Positions 35,591 through 44,079 of a stretch of 64,000 bases of DNA are shown piece after piece. Source of the DNA: JASHPR01 sp963749145 (lineage in GTDB: Bacteria; Actinomycetota; Actinomycetes; Streptosporangiales; Streptosporangiaceae); contig CAVVLN010000004.1 in NCBI GenBank assembly GCA_963749145.1, positions 310,001 through 374,000 of the forward strand, written 5' to 3'. The notes under the pieces are model-generated. The model saw nothing but the letters and a program-made list of their open reading frames with translations, had not been told where the DNA came from and ran no database searches. The position numbers were made by a program, and so were the translations under genes. Numbering within the stretch: position 1 is the stretch's first letter; the number at the start of each line of letters is the position of its first letter.

Positions 35591-36351
35591 GTGATCCTCC
35601 CGACATTTTGATCCGATGCTGGTAGCGTGCACCGCTATTGCCTGCGCGGGGAGGGCCATAAGTCCCCCATCGGGCCCGCCGAAGGTATGGCCCGATATGA
35701 GGATGCGCAGACCCGGCCGGCCGCAGCAGCTCAGCCGAGCGGGAGGGGCGGCCTGGCCGGCCGCACAGTCATGACCATTTGCTATGGGCGGGGGCGGGTC
35801 AAGCCCTGGTATGGATCATGACGACGGCGGCGGCTGTGGGCCTAGGCGTTGTTCGCGGAGGCCGGGTCTTCGGCACCGGCATTGCGCCTCGCTGAGGCGG
35901 CGTCAGCTCCCGGCGGCGGCCAGATGATCTCGATGGGGTCGCGGGCCGGCGCCGCGGCGTTCTTCACCCAGGTCGACCGCGAGGTCTCGCCGACCGAGCC
36001 GAACCTCGGCACCCTGCTGCGGGTCGCATCCTCGCACGGCCTAACGGTGCCACTCCCCGCGAACTAACCAGCAGACCGCCACGAGCGACAGCGCCCAATG
36101 CCGGAGGCCCGGGGGCACAGACGCCAGCGCTGAGTCGGTTATGAACGCCGGGGACCGGTCCACCACAGCGATGCGGGCTCGCCCAGTACACCTGGTTTGT
36201 GTTCACCGCGCACTTGATCGAGGCCGGGATCGACGCCTTTGTCGGTGCCGTCGGCGACGCCCTCGATAAGCGCCGCCATCGGGGGTAGCGGCCCGAGGGA
36301 CGATTCGTTCGTCGCTGGGGTGCTGTCTGCATCCGGTGGTTAGGATGCTTC
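35591..36351. other. Long region without intact genes; possible gene remnants
   Basis: About 760 bp separate the transporter from the TetR gene. A 72-codon plus-strand frame at 35849-36067 ends in a segment reminiscent of a ketopantoate-reductase C-terminus (SPTEPNLGTLLRVASSHGL then TVPLPAN), and an open frame at about 36190-36297 reads WFVFTAHLIEAGIDAFVGAVG. Neither has a credible start, so both look like remnants. The similarity calls are tentative. Confidence 0.35.
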
Positions 36352-36996
36352 ATGGCTGGCTCGTCTGCTGCTGGTGGGGACGGTCCGCGGACGGTGGGAC
36401 GCGCGCCGCATCGCCGCAGCGGCCGGGCCCGGGTCGCGGTGCTGCACGCCGCCGATGACCTGCTGGTCGAGCGAGGGTATGCGGGCGTGACGATCGAGGG
36501 TATCGCCGCGCGGGCGGGGGTCGCGAAGCAGACCATTTACCGCTGGTGGCCCTCGAAGTTCGAGATCTTGATGGACACCTTCCTCGAGGACGCGGCCGGC
36601 GCCCTGGAGGTCCCGGACACCGGGACGGTTGACGGGGACTTGCGGCAGCATCTGCGGCAGCTGGCCGGGTTTCTCTCCGCGGAACCCGCGGGCCGGGTGA
36701 TGCTGGCGCTGATCGGCCAGGCTCAGCACGACGCTGACGTTGCCCGCACCTTCCAGCGGCGGTTCCTGGACGAGCGGCGGGCCCTGGACCGGACCATCCT
36801 GGAGCGCGGCGTTGCCCGCGGTGACCTGCGCGGCGACACCGATCTGGACCTGGTCATCGACATGATCTACGGGCCGGTGTATCACCGCGTGCTGCTGACC
36901 GGCCTTCCCGTCGATGGCCGGTTCACCGACGGGCTGGTCCGCCACGTGATGGCCGCCATTGCGGCACCCGGGCGGGCGCCTGCTCCCGGCTCGTGA
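36352..36996 (+). CDS. TetR/AcrR-family transcriptional repressor
   Basis: The 214-residue protein has an N-terminal HTH domain: RVAVLHAADDLLVERGYAGVTIEGIAARAGVAKQTIYRWWPSKFEIL (about residues 27-73), a clear TetR signature, followed by a helical C-terminal ligand domain (DVARTFQRRFLDERRALDRTILERGVARGDL). It is convergent with the methyltransferase gene, whose promoter contains a perfect 20-bp palindrome at 37709-37728. That promoter is the most obvious candidate target. The ligand is unknown. An Arg-rich tail precedes the HTH. Confidence 0.88.
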   Translation: MAGSSAAGGDGPRTVGRAPHRRSGRARVAVLHAADDLLVERGYAGVTIEGIAARAGVAKQTIYRWWPSKFEILMDTFLEDAAGALEVPDTGTVDGDLRQHLRQLAGFLSAEPAGRVMLALIGQAQHDADVARTFQRRFLDERRALDRTILERGVARGDLRGDTDLDLVIDMIYGPVYHRVLLTGLPVDGRFTDGLVRHVMAAIAAPGRAPAPGS

Positions 36997-37037
36997 CGGC
37001 AGCCGCCCGGCCCGGCGCGGGCTGCGGCCCGGTGCGG

Positions 37038-37697
37038 CTAGCGCCCGGTCCAGCAGCTGATCTCGATGCCGTCCTCGACCGGGAACGCCACGCTCAGGTA
37101 GCCGCTGGCCGGATCCCGGACGTAGCCGAGATACTGACCCAGGCTCGCGTGGGTGATGTCGTCGGCGGCGACGATCGCACCTGGCGCGAGCCTGGGCTCC
37201 AGCAGGCGCAGCACCGGAAGGCAGAGGTCTTTCCAGCCGTCGAGCAGCACCAGGCCGATCGGGCCCGGCACCTCGGCGAGGGTCTGCCGGGCATCGCCGG
37301 GCAGGATCGTCACGGCCGCGCCGACGCCCGCCTCCGCCAGGTTGGCCCGGGCGGCACCCACCTTCCGCGCGCTCAGCTCGGTGCCCACCACCCGGCCGGC
37401 GCCGTTGTCGGTGACCGCGGCGGCCAGGTAGATCGTGGAGATGCCGAACGATGTCCCGAACTCCACCACGGTGGCCGGGCGAGCGGACCGGACCAGGTTG
37501 TAGAGCAGCTTGCCGGCGTCGGCGGAGATCGGTATGTAGCAATCCTGGAGGGCGTCCGCCCGTTCTGAGGCGGACGCCTGGGACCACGAGGACAGCCCGG
37601 ACGGTGGCGCCGGGACGTGGTCGTCGTCTTGGCCGGCGGCGGCGAACAGCCGGCTGAGCAGGCCGGTGACCTGAGGTGATGCCAGTGTGTTAGCCAT
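37038..37697 (-). CDS. O-methyltransferase-like SAM-dependent methyltransferase
   Basis: Starting at the ATG at 37695-37697 the product has 219 residues. The SAM-binding motif is VVEFGTSFGISTIYLAAAV (about 86-104), followed by VVGTELSARKVGAARANLAEAG, ILPGDARQTLAEVPGPIGLVLLDGWKDL and LAPGAIVAADDITHASLGQYLGYVRDP. This layout matches class I catechol-O-methyltransferase-like enzymes, where the DGWK/D motif and the ADD residues would bind the metal and SAM. The transcript appears to be leaderless: a -10 (TAGTAT) ends 7 nt before the ATG. A palindromic operator lies in the promoter. Confidence 0.85.
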   Translation of the reverse strand: MANTLASPQVTGLLSRLFAAAGQDDDHVPAPPSGLSSWSQASASERADALQDCYIPISADAGKLLYNLVRSARPATVVEFGTSFGISTIYLAAAVTDNGAGRVVGTELSARKVGAARANLAEAGVGAAVTILPGDARQTLAEVPGPIGLVLLDGWKDLCLPVLRLLEPRLAPGAIVAADDITHASLGQYLGYVRDPASGYLSVAFPVEDGIEISCWTGR

Positions 37698-37704
37698 GAC
37701 TCTG

Positions 37705-37733
37705 ATACTAGACGCAACGTTGCGTCTACTCAA
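37705..37733 (-). promoter_or_regulatory. Leaderless promoter containing a perfect 20-bp palindromic operator
   Basis: On the minus strand TTGAGT (37733-37728) and TAGTAT (37710-37705) are separated by 17 bp and the ATG follows 7 nt later. The perfect palindrome TAGACGCAACGTTGCGTCTA occupies 37709-37728, filling the spacer, the usual place for a repressor such as TetR. Binding would block RNA polymerase. Confidence 0.8.
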
Positions 37734-38060
37734 TGGTCTGCGGTTACCGCTGCCAGTCCTGCGAGGGCGTAGCCGATGACCTGGCTGGCGAGCTGGATGA
37801 GGCCGCCTCCGGCCGGTGCCGGCCCGAGCAAGCGGGCTTGGCGACCGTCATACAGCTCGCGCAGCCCGGTCACGCCAGTGGCGGTGGCCAGGCACGGTGC
37901 GAGGGCGCCGGACTCGACGGGGAGGTCGCCGGTGATGGCAGCGGCCAGGGTGCGTCCAGCGGGTGCGTAGAGGCGCGCTCCATCCGTTTGCGAGCCCCGC
38001 TCCGCCGGCCCGTGGTGTACCGGAAACGACGGCCAGTCGTGGCCAAGCAGCGGACCAGGA
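37730..38060 (-). pseudogene. Possible gene remnant without a start codon
   Basis: A minus-strand frame stays open for about 110 codons and ends with a TGA at 37730-37732. It has protein-like composition near the end (RTLAAAITGDLPVESGALAP; LIQLASQVIGYALAGLAAVT) but no ATG, GTG or TTG start with a ribosome site. It may be the C-terminal remnant of a lost gene, or chance in GC-rich DNA. No family is recognised. Confidence 0.3.
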
Positions 38061-38136
38061 CGATTTCAGCGATGAGCTCCCGGTCCGGCGAGCGTCAGAA
38101 CCGGTACCAGGTTCAGCTCATCAGGAGGCGACCACC

Positions 38137-38610
38137 ATGGCCGACGAAACCGTCAGCGCGACAACGATCATTAACGCCCCGGCGGAGGCCATCTTCGCGG
38201 TCCTCGCCGACCCCGCCCGGCATGCCGCGATCGACGGCACTGGCTGGGTCGGCGAGCCCTTCGACAGCCAGCCGCTGACCGCGGCGGGGCAGGTATTCCG
38301 GATGGCCATGTACCACCCCAACCACCCGGACGGGAACTACCAGATGGCCAACCGGGTGCAGGTGTTCGACCCCCCGCGCGCCATCTCCTGGGAGCCGGGC
38401 CAGGACACCGGCGACGGCAATCTGCGGTTCGGCGGCTGGGTCTGGCGCTACGACCTGGCCCGGGCCGGAACGTCCGGGACCAAGGTCACCCTGTTCTACG
38501 ACTGGTCGGCGGTCCCGGAATTTCTCCGCCAGCACATCGAATTCCCCCCGTTCCCTCCGGATCATCTGAGCAACTCGCTGGCCCACCTCGCCGACTTGGT
38601 CATCGCCTGA
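38137..38610 (+). CDS. SRPBCC (START-like) family protein
   Basis: The 157-residue protein starts MADETVSATTIINAPAEAIF at the ATG behind AGGAGG; the open frame upstream is rejected. The START-like fold is visible: IFAVLADPARHAAIDGTGWVGEPFDSQPLTAAGQVFRMAMYHP, NRVQVFDPPRAISWEPGQD, WVWRYDLARAGTSGTKVTLFYDWSAVPEFLRQHIEFPPFP and a C-terminal helix SNSLAHLADLVIA. Such proteins bind or convert small hydrophobic ligands. It is similar in type to the protein at 26656. The stop overlaps the end of the pseudogene on the other strand. Confidence 0.85.
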   Translation: MADETVSATTIINAPAEAIFAVLADPARHAAIDGTGWVGEPFDSQPLTAAGQVFRMAMYHPNHPDGNYQMANRVQVFDPPRAISWEPGQDTGDGNLRFGGWVWRYDLARAGTSGTKVTLFYDWSAVPEFLRQHIEFPPFPPDHLSNSLAHLADLVIA

Positions 38611-39230
38611 CCCGGTCCGGGTTGGCTGTGATGCTGCCAGCCGATGATGGGCCCTCGCCCGCAGGGTGGCCTACTGCTGGCAGGCCGCGTGCTACTGAGG
38701 CTGCGCGACCGGGAGGGTGGCTCTTGGCTGACACGGCCGCCGGGTCGTCGAGTGCCTGCTCGAGCCCGTTCATCTGGAACCAGGCAGCGCCCAGCGCCCC
38801 GGCCGCCAGGTCCAGCCGGGCGATGCCCAGGTTCGCGTCGCTCAGCGGGATGGCACACTGATCGCGCTGGCGCCCGTACTCGGCCAGCGCCGCCTCCAGG
38901 TCGCCGTGCCAGCCGTCAACAACGGCCGAGGCCACCAGGTCCGCGTCGCGGAAGGCATCGGCGATCCCCCGGGCGATGACGGGGTCCTAGCCACAGCACC
39001 CGGTCGTCGAGCCCGGGGCAGCCAGTGGCGAGCACCGCGTCCGGCACTTTCCACCGGCGGAGCCGGGCCACTCCCGCCGGCTTGATCAGATGGCCGGAAA
39101 CCACATCGCCCAGGCGCGCCGATCGCTCCAGGAGCCGTACCGAGAGCCCGGCGCGCGCCAGCAGCATGGCGGTCGGCGCTCCCGCGCACCGGCCGCCGAC
39201 CACCACAACGTCGTCGGTCATGCTGTCCAT
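38600..39230 (-). pseudogene. Remnant of an FAD-dependent monooxygenase (PHBH-like)
   Basis: The N-terminal block, MDSMTDDVVVVGGRCAGAPTAMLLARAGLSVRLLERS, is the FAD-binding Rossmann region; it runs to LDDRVLW and then breaks. In another frame follow ARGIADAFRDADLVASAVVDGWHGDLEAAL and QRDQCAIPLSDANLGIARLDLAAGAL, which correspond to the GD-motif region and C-terminus of PHBH-type enzymes. About 200 residues between the blocks are missing and there is a frameshift, so the gene is dead. The downstream end is uncertain. Confidence 0.75.
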
Positions 39231-39283
39231 GCCGGGAACTTTGCCCGGCCCGGCCCGGGCCAGCATCCCTGAGTTCAGGTATT

Positions 39284-39419
39284 TCACGGAGCCGGGGCGG
39301 CAAGCCCGCCGCGAGACGACACGCCCAGCTTGGCGAACACGTGCTTCAGGTGAGTCTCCGCCGCGTACCGTGGCAAAAACGGTCGCTCAGCCACCTCGCG
39401 GTTGGCCGTAAACGGCCGT
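39284..39419 (-). pseudogene. Remnant of a LuxR-type HTH like the hydrolase-LuxR regulator
   Basis: Only the recognition half of a GerE domain remains: NREVAERPFLPRYAAETHLK then HVFAKLGVSSRGGLAAPAP and a TGA at 39284-39286. It closely parallels the C-terminus of the intact hydrolase-LuxR protein at 5143-6213 (NAQIAARLFLSRYTVETHLK). The rest of the gene is absent. A stop lies just upstream in frame. It may be the former regulator of the neighbouring dead monooxygenase. Confidence 0.65.
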
Positions 39420-39724
39420 CAATCTGGATCTTCCGCGTGCGCCTTGAACACCACTTCATATCCCTTGCTCTTCAGCAGCCTTCGTGCGTCCCTGATCGCC
39501 TCGAGCGGGTCCGAATGCTCCATGTAGCCGTGATCGCTTTCGTCGACGCCCTCCGCGTCGACTTCCTCCTCTGACGTGAACAGATGCCAACCGCTATCCT
39601 GATACACAAGTACGGCCTGACCAGGGCCGTCCTCAAGTGCGTCCTCGTCAAACTCTCCCGTATACGCGGCGTCGCAACCGTCTTCAGTGAATCGCCCTGA
39701 GATCTTCAGCGTCGCGATCTTCAT
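39419..39724 (-). CDS. Small acidic protein of unknown function
   Basis: The 101-residue product starts MKIATLKISGRFTEDGCDAAYTGEF and is strongly acidic (EEEVDAEGVDESDHGYMEHSDP), with a C-terminal LEAIRDARRLLKSKGYEVVFKAH helix-strand. The ATG overlaps the stop of the preceding ORF (ATGA), and GGAAGG precedes it, so translation is probably coupled. GC content is visibly lower than in the surroundings, shared with the next two genes upstream. No family recognised. Confidence 0.7.
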   Translation of the reverse strand: MKIATLKISGRFTEDGCDAAYTGEFDEDALEDGPGQAVLVYQDSGWHLFTSEEEVDAEGVDESDHGYMEHSDPLEAIRDARRLLKSKGYEVVFKAHAEDPD

Positions 39725-39888
39725 TGCCCTACCTTCCCTTGTAGTTGGGCGTGCCAGTCCTGGCGATCATCGCTTAGCCATGCCGGGATTGGCGGGTGGC
39801 TGAAGCTCAACACGAGCTGTCTCATCCAGTCGCCGTCGGCGTTTACCCAAGGATTCATCCTGCTGACCGTGCAAATTCCTGTCGCCAT
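39721..39888 (-). CDS. Small ORF between PRC-barrel gene and the acidic protein gene
   Basis: A 55-residue frame, MATGICTVSRMNPWVNADGD..., starts 2 nt behind the TAG of the PRC-barrel gene and ends with a 4-bp ATGA overlap with the next start. Tight spacing on both sides supports translation, though there is no strong ribosome site. A longer in-frame version (to 40020) would overlap the PRC-barrel gene. Function unknown. Confidence 0.5.
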   Translation of the reverse strand: MATGICTVSRMNPWVNADGDWMRQLVLSFSHPPIPAWLSDDRQDWHAQLQGKVGQ

Positions 39889-39890
39889 GA

Positions 39891-40553
39891 CTACTCGCTT
39901 GGGTGATCGATGTCCCCCTGCGCCGAGTCCTGCACTTGCTGCTTGGAGATGTTGAGATGGATGCCGGCAGTAAATCCGGACACATTGCCGGAGGGGATAG
40001 CCACTTCCTTGTGACGCCACAAATGCCCCTCTCTGAGAAGTACGTGCACGTGGGTCACTCGGTGCGTGCGGGGGTCCACGCAGAGCGCACGTAGTTGCCC
40101 GATCTCGCCGTCGGTGGCATAGACGTGATCGCCGCGGTGCTCCTCCTCCCCGGAAGGCAGGAGCCTAGGAACGAGGTCCGTTTCTCCCGTGAGTATCTCC
40201 CCCCGGACCGGCGAGATCGCACTGCCGTCCACGGCCGTCTCGTCGTCCGCTGGCCGCCACCCCTCCGTGACCAGCTCCACTGGGCCGGAGTGGAAGATCT
40301 CTGCCAGGGTCTCTTCAGCGGCGGTGAGGTTCTTGAACTCCGCCTCGGTGTAGCGGAGCCGGATCTTGCCTGCTGGGGCGTCAACGTGGTCCAGCCGAAC
40401 AAGCCGCGCCAGCCCCTCTCGGCCCTTTGGCTCGACCACGAGATGAGTTACCGACCGAGTGCTGCGGTCAACGACTACGCACTTCACATCGCCGGAGACC
40501 TTATTATCGGAAGTGCGAGCTTCGCTGCCGATCACGAGCGTTATCTCTGCCAT
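39891..40553 (-). CDS. PRC-barrel-domain protein
   Basis: The 220-residue product starts MAEITLVIGSEARTSDNKVSGDVKCVVVDRSTRSVTHLVVEPKG, which has the beta-strand pattern of a PRC barrel, and a second, clearer barrel follows near the C-terminus: VYATDGEIGQLRALCVDPRTHRVTHVHVLLREGHLW then HKEVAIPSGNVSG. A Glu/Asp-rich linker joins them. PRC barrels are small beta domains that bind proteins or RNA; actinobacterial two-barrel proteins of this type have no assigned role. It heads a three-gene, lower-GC operon with the two small genes below it. Confidence 0.8.
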   Translation of the reverse strand: MAEITLVIGSEARTSDNKVSGDVKCVVVDRSTRSVTHLVVEPKGREGLARLVRLDHVDAPAGKIRLRYTEAEFKNLTAAEETLAEIFHSGPVELVTEGWRPADDETAVDGSAISPVRGEILTGETDLVPRLLPSGEEEHRGDHVYATDGEIGQLRALCVDPRTHRVTHVHVLLREGHLWRHKEVAIPSGNVSGFTAGIHLNISKQQVQDSAQGDIDHPSE

Positions 40554-40956
40554 AGCCACCCTCCTCGCTCTCGACAGGGTTAGCGCGAACCCTGCCTACA
40601 CCAGTGTGCCCGAATGGGATTCGGACCGTTGCGCCGCGTAGGGCAGCATCCTGAGACCTCGCTTGCTCGGCTACGAGGCGGCGCCACGTCAGGCGGTCGA
40701 GCGAGATGACCCCGCGCCATCGGCCGGAGCAGTGCCGGTGACTCTCTGGGTCACCGCATGCGGCGTCGTGCTCGACGTGGATGGACGCCTCGTACATACG
40801 CGCAGGTCAGCGTCTCAGGACGTCCGTATCGGTCCTCCCGGGGCCATCCCGGTTGCGGTACCTTCGTGCTGTACTCCCCCGGTGCCCGCAGGAGTCCACG
40901 GCGGAACGCAGGTAACCTGCAAGCAGGGATTGCCGGAACCCTGCGCTGGAGGAACG

Positions 40957-41424
40957 ATGCCGCCGGAACCAGGCCATGGAATGCTTCCCGGCGGATACGG
41001 CAACATGCGAGCCTCGACAGCGGACAGGGAACGCGCGATCGACGTTCTCAAGGCGGCCTTTGCCGAAGGCAGGCTGACCCAGGACGAATGCGAGCAGCGG
41101 GCCGGGCAGGCCTTCAGCGCACGAACCTACGCCGAGCTTGCCACGCTAACTGCCGACCTACCGGCGGGCGCGCTCGGCACCCTGGTCCTGCAGCTGCCCG
41201 GCTATCACCTGCCGCCCCCGTCCCGTCCGATGAACAAGCTGGCCGTCGCCTCCCTGGTGATCGCGCTGATGCCCGTCATACCGCTGCTCGCCGTTTTCAC
41301 TGGACTCATCGCGCACGGTCAGATCCAGGAACGGGGCGAGCGCGGCGCCGGCGTTGCCACGGCCGGCATCCTGATCGGAGGGCTCGTCTCTCTGTTGTTC
41401 TTCTTCTACTTTCTGCACAGCTGA
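40957..41424 (+). CDS. DUF1707-DUF4190 membrane protein
   Basis: The 155-residue product starts at the ATG behind GGAGGAACG. An N-terminal DUF1707 (SHOCT-like) module is plain: MRASTADRERAIDVLKAAFAEGRLTQDECEQRAGQAFSARTYAELATLTADLPAG (about 18-72). It is followed by a DUF4190-type two-helix region: MNKLAVASLVIALMPVIPLLAVFTGLIAHGQI and GVATAGILIGGLVSLLFFFYFLHS. This combination is common in actinobacteria, where it is a membrane protein of unknown role. Confidence 0.87.
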   Translation: MPPEPGHGMLPGGYGNMRASTADRERAIDVLKAAFAEGRLTQDECEQRAGQAFSARTYAELATLTADLPAGALGTLVLQLPGYHLPPPSRPMNKLAVASLVIALMPVIPLLAVFTGLIAHGQIQERGERGAGVATAGILIGGLVSLLFFFYFLHS

Positions 41425-41638
41425 CCGGACATCGCTTCGACTTTCCGTTAGCTGCCAGATCACCCGGCCCACTGGTGCACGATCTGCCCGGCGCCGTGCG
41501 CCGTGGCACCCAACCAGGACGATGGGCTGGCGCTGGGCCGGCGGGCCTGACAGCCTGATTGGTGCCGGTTGACACCTGTCCCTCACCGCGGTGAGTCCCG
41601 GGCCGGGTGGTCGTCTCGCGGTCTGAGGGAGGTGCCCG

Positions 41639-44068
41639 GTGAACGGTTTCGCGCTTGCGTACGAGGGCTTCGATCCGGCCGGGGAGGGACTGCGTGAGGC
41701 GCTGACCTCGACGGGCAACGGTTTCCTGTGCGCGCGGGGCGCCGCGGAGTGGGAGGACGACGACGGCGTGCACTACCCGGGCACCTATGCGCATGGGGTC
41801 TACAACCGCGAGACGACGATCCTCGGCGGGCGTCCCGTGCTCAACGAGGACCTGGTGAACCTGCCGAACTGGCTGGTGCTCAAGCTGCGCATCGAGGGCG
41901 GGGACGCGTTCCGGCTCGGCGACGTGGAGCTGCTCGACTATCGCCACGAGTTCGACATCCGCAACGCGACGGTCATCCGAGAGTTGCGTTTCCGCGACCG
42001 CGCCTGCCATGAGACGACGCTGCGCAGCCGACGGTTCGTGAGCATGGCCGATGTGCACCACGGCGGCATCGAGTGGACGCTCACACCGGAGAACTGGTCA
42101 GGCCGCGTCGAGGTCGTCTCCGCGCTCGACGGGCGCGTCGCCAACAACGGCGTGGCACGTTACGGCCAGCTCGAGGGCCGGCACCTGGATCCGGTGGGCC
42201 CGAGGACGTTCGGGTCCGAGGTGATCGCGTTGAAGGTCCAGACGCGGCAATCGAATCTGTACATCAGTCAGGCGGCGCGCACCCGCGCCTTCGACGGCCA
42301 CGGGCCGCTTGCCGTCGAACGCGGTCTCTACCAGATGGAGGACTATATCCAGCAGGTCCTTGCGTTCGAGGTCGGGCAGGGGGCCGCGGTGCGGGTCGAG
42401 AAGATGGTGGCCTTCTACACGTCGCGTGATCGCGCGATCAGCGACACGCTGGTCAAGGCGGGGACGTCGGCGCTGCGGTACGCCGACTACGGCGAGGCGT
42501 TCGCGCGCCACGCCTCAGCCTGGGACGAGCTGTGGCACGAGTGCGACGTGCGTGTGCCCGGCGACGACCGGGTGCAGCTCCTGCTGCGGTTGCACATCTG
42601 CCATATCCTCCAGGTCTGCTGCCGCAACACGGCGGACCGGGATGCCGGCGTACCCGCCCGCGGCCTCAACGGCGAGGCCTACCGGGGTCATGTGTTCTGG
42701 GACGAGCTGTACGTCTACCCGTTCCTGAACTTCCGCATGCCGGAGGTGACGCGGGAGCTGCTGCTGTACCGCTATCGCCGCCTGGGCGAGGCTCGCGCCG
42801 CGGCCCGGCAGGCGGGGTTTCGCGGCGCGATGTTCCCCTGGCAGAGCGGCAGCGAGGGCACGGAGGAGACCCAGAGCATCCACCTCAACCCGCTCTCGGG
42901 CCGCTGGGAGCCCGATCTGAGCCACAACCAGCGCCACGTCAACGCGGCGATCTTCCACAACATCTGGCATTACTTCCAAGCCACCCAGGACCTGGCGTTC
43001 ATGCGCGACTACGGTGCCGAGATAATGCTGGAAATCGCGCGCTTCTGGGCCTCTATCGCGCACTTCAATCCCGAGCGGGAACGCTACGAGATCCACGGGG
43101 TGATGGGCCCGGACGAGTTCCACGAGAGGTATCCCGGCGCCGAGGATGGCGGTCTGCGCAACAACGCCTACACCAATGTCATGGTGGCCTGGCTTTGCGG
43201 CACGGCCCAGGACGTTCTGTTGCTGCTGCCGGCGACCAGGGCCGCGGCGCTGCGCGACATGCTCGGCCTTGACGACGAGGAGCTGCGCAGGTGGGAGAGC
43301 ATGAGCCGCCGGATGTTCGTCCCCTTCCACGGCGACGGCATCATCAGCCAGTTCGAGGGCTACGAGGAACTCCGGGAACTCGACTGGGACGCCTACCGCG
43401 CGAAATACGGCAACATTCAGCGGCTCGATCGGATACTGCGCGCCGAGGGCGACGACCCCGGCCGCTACAAGGTGGCCAAGCAAGCGGACACGGTGATGCT
43501 GTTTTTCCTGTTCTCCCGCGACGAGCTGCGGCGGCTGTTCGGGCGCCTCGGCTATAGCTACGGCCCGGACACGGCGCGCAAGAACATCGCCTACTACGAC
43601 CGGCGCACCTCACACGGCTCGACGCTCAGCTTCATCGCGCACGCGGGCGTCTTGGCGGCGCTGGACCCGGAGAGCTCGTGGCAGCGGTTCCTCGCGGCCC
43701 TGGAGAGCGACGTCGGCGACGTCCAGGGCGGGACCACGAAGGAGGGGATCCACATGGGCGTCATGTCCGGGACGCTCGACCTCGTCCAGCGCAGCTACGC
43801 GGGCACGCACATCCGCGACGGCGTCCTGCACTTCGACCCGAGGCTCACCGGCCAGCTTGACGGGTTGTCGTTCTCGATGCAGTTTCAGGGGACCCCGATC
43901 CTGGTGACGTTCGCCGATGGGCGGCTCACGGTGGCCGCACATCGGGAGGGCGTGAGCCCGCCGGTCAAGGTTGCCGTCCGCGATGAAGTGCGCGAGCTAC
44001 ATGCCGGGGACCGCTGCACGTTCGAGCTCCAGGCGGACCCGAGCCCCGAATCGCGGGTCCAGGGGTGA
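41639..44068 (+). CDS. Glycoside hydrolase family 65 disaccharide phosphorylase
   Basis: The 809-residue enzyme shows the GH65 architecture: an N-terminal beta-sandwich (ALTSTGNGFLCARGAAEWEDDDG, TYAHGVYNRETTILGGRPVLNEDLVNLPNW), an alpha-helical barrel from about residue 330 with FWDELYVYPFLNFRMPEVTR, the acid catalyst motif MGPDEFHERYPGAEDGGLRNNAYTN (about 487-511) and the phosphate-binding loop YYDRRTSHGSTLSFIAHA, and a C-terminal beta domain. Members phosphorolyse maltose, trehalose, kojibiose or nigerose. Which disaccharide is used is not evident. The next gene, a beta-phosphoglucomutase-like HAD enzyme 11 bp away, would convert the beta-glucose 1-phosphate to glucose 6-phosphate. Confidence 0.9.
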   Translation: MNGFALAYEGFDPAGEGLREALTSTGNGFLCARGAAEWEDDDGVHYPGTYAHGVYNRETTILGGRPVLNEDLVNLPNWLVLKLRIEGGDAFRLGDVELLDYRHEFDIRNATVIRELRFRDRACHETTLRSRRFVSMADVHHGGIEWTLTPENWSGRVEVVSALDGRVANNGVARYGQLEGRHLDPVGPRTFGSEVIALKVQTRQSNLYISQAARTRAFDGHGPLAVERGLYQMEDYIQQVLAFEVGQGAAVRVEKMVAFYTSRDRAISDTLVKAGTSALRYADYGEAFARHASAWDELWHECDVRVPGDDRVQLLLRLHICHILQVCCRNTADRDAGVPARGLNGEAYRGHVFWDELYVYPFLNFRMPEVTRELLLYRYRRLGEARAAARQAGFRGAMFPWQSGSEGTEETQSIHLNPLSGRWEPDLSHNQRHVNAAIFHNIWHYFQATQDLAFMRDYGAEIMLEIARFWASIAHFNPERERYEIHGVMGPDEFHERYPGAEDGGLRNNAYTNVMVAWLCGTAQDVLLLLPATRAAALRDMLGLDDEELRRWESMSRRMFVPFHGDGIISQFEGYEELRELDWDAYRAKYGNIQRLDRILRAEGDDPGRYKVAKQADTVMLFFLFSRDELRRLFGRLGYSYGPDTARKNIAYYDRRTSHGSTLSFIAHAGVLAALDPESSWQRFLAALESDVGDVQGGTTKEGIHMGVMSGTLDLVQRSYAGTHIRDGVLHFDPRLTGQLDGLSFSMQFQGTPILVTFADGRLTVAAHREGVSPPVKVAVRDEVRELHAGDRCTFELQADPSPESRVQG

Positions 44069-44079
44069 CAGGAGGACCC

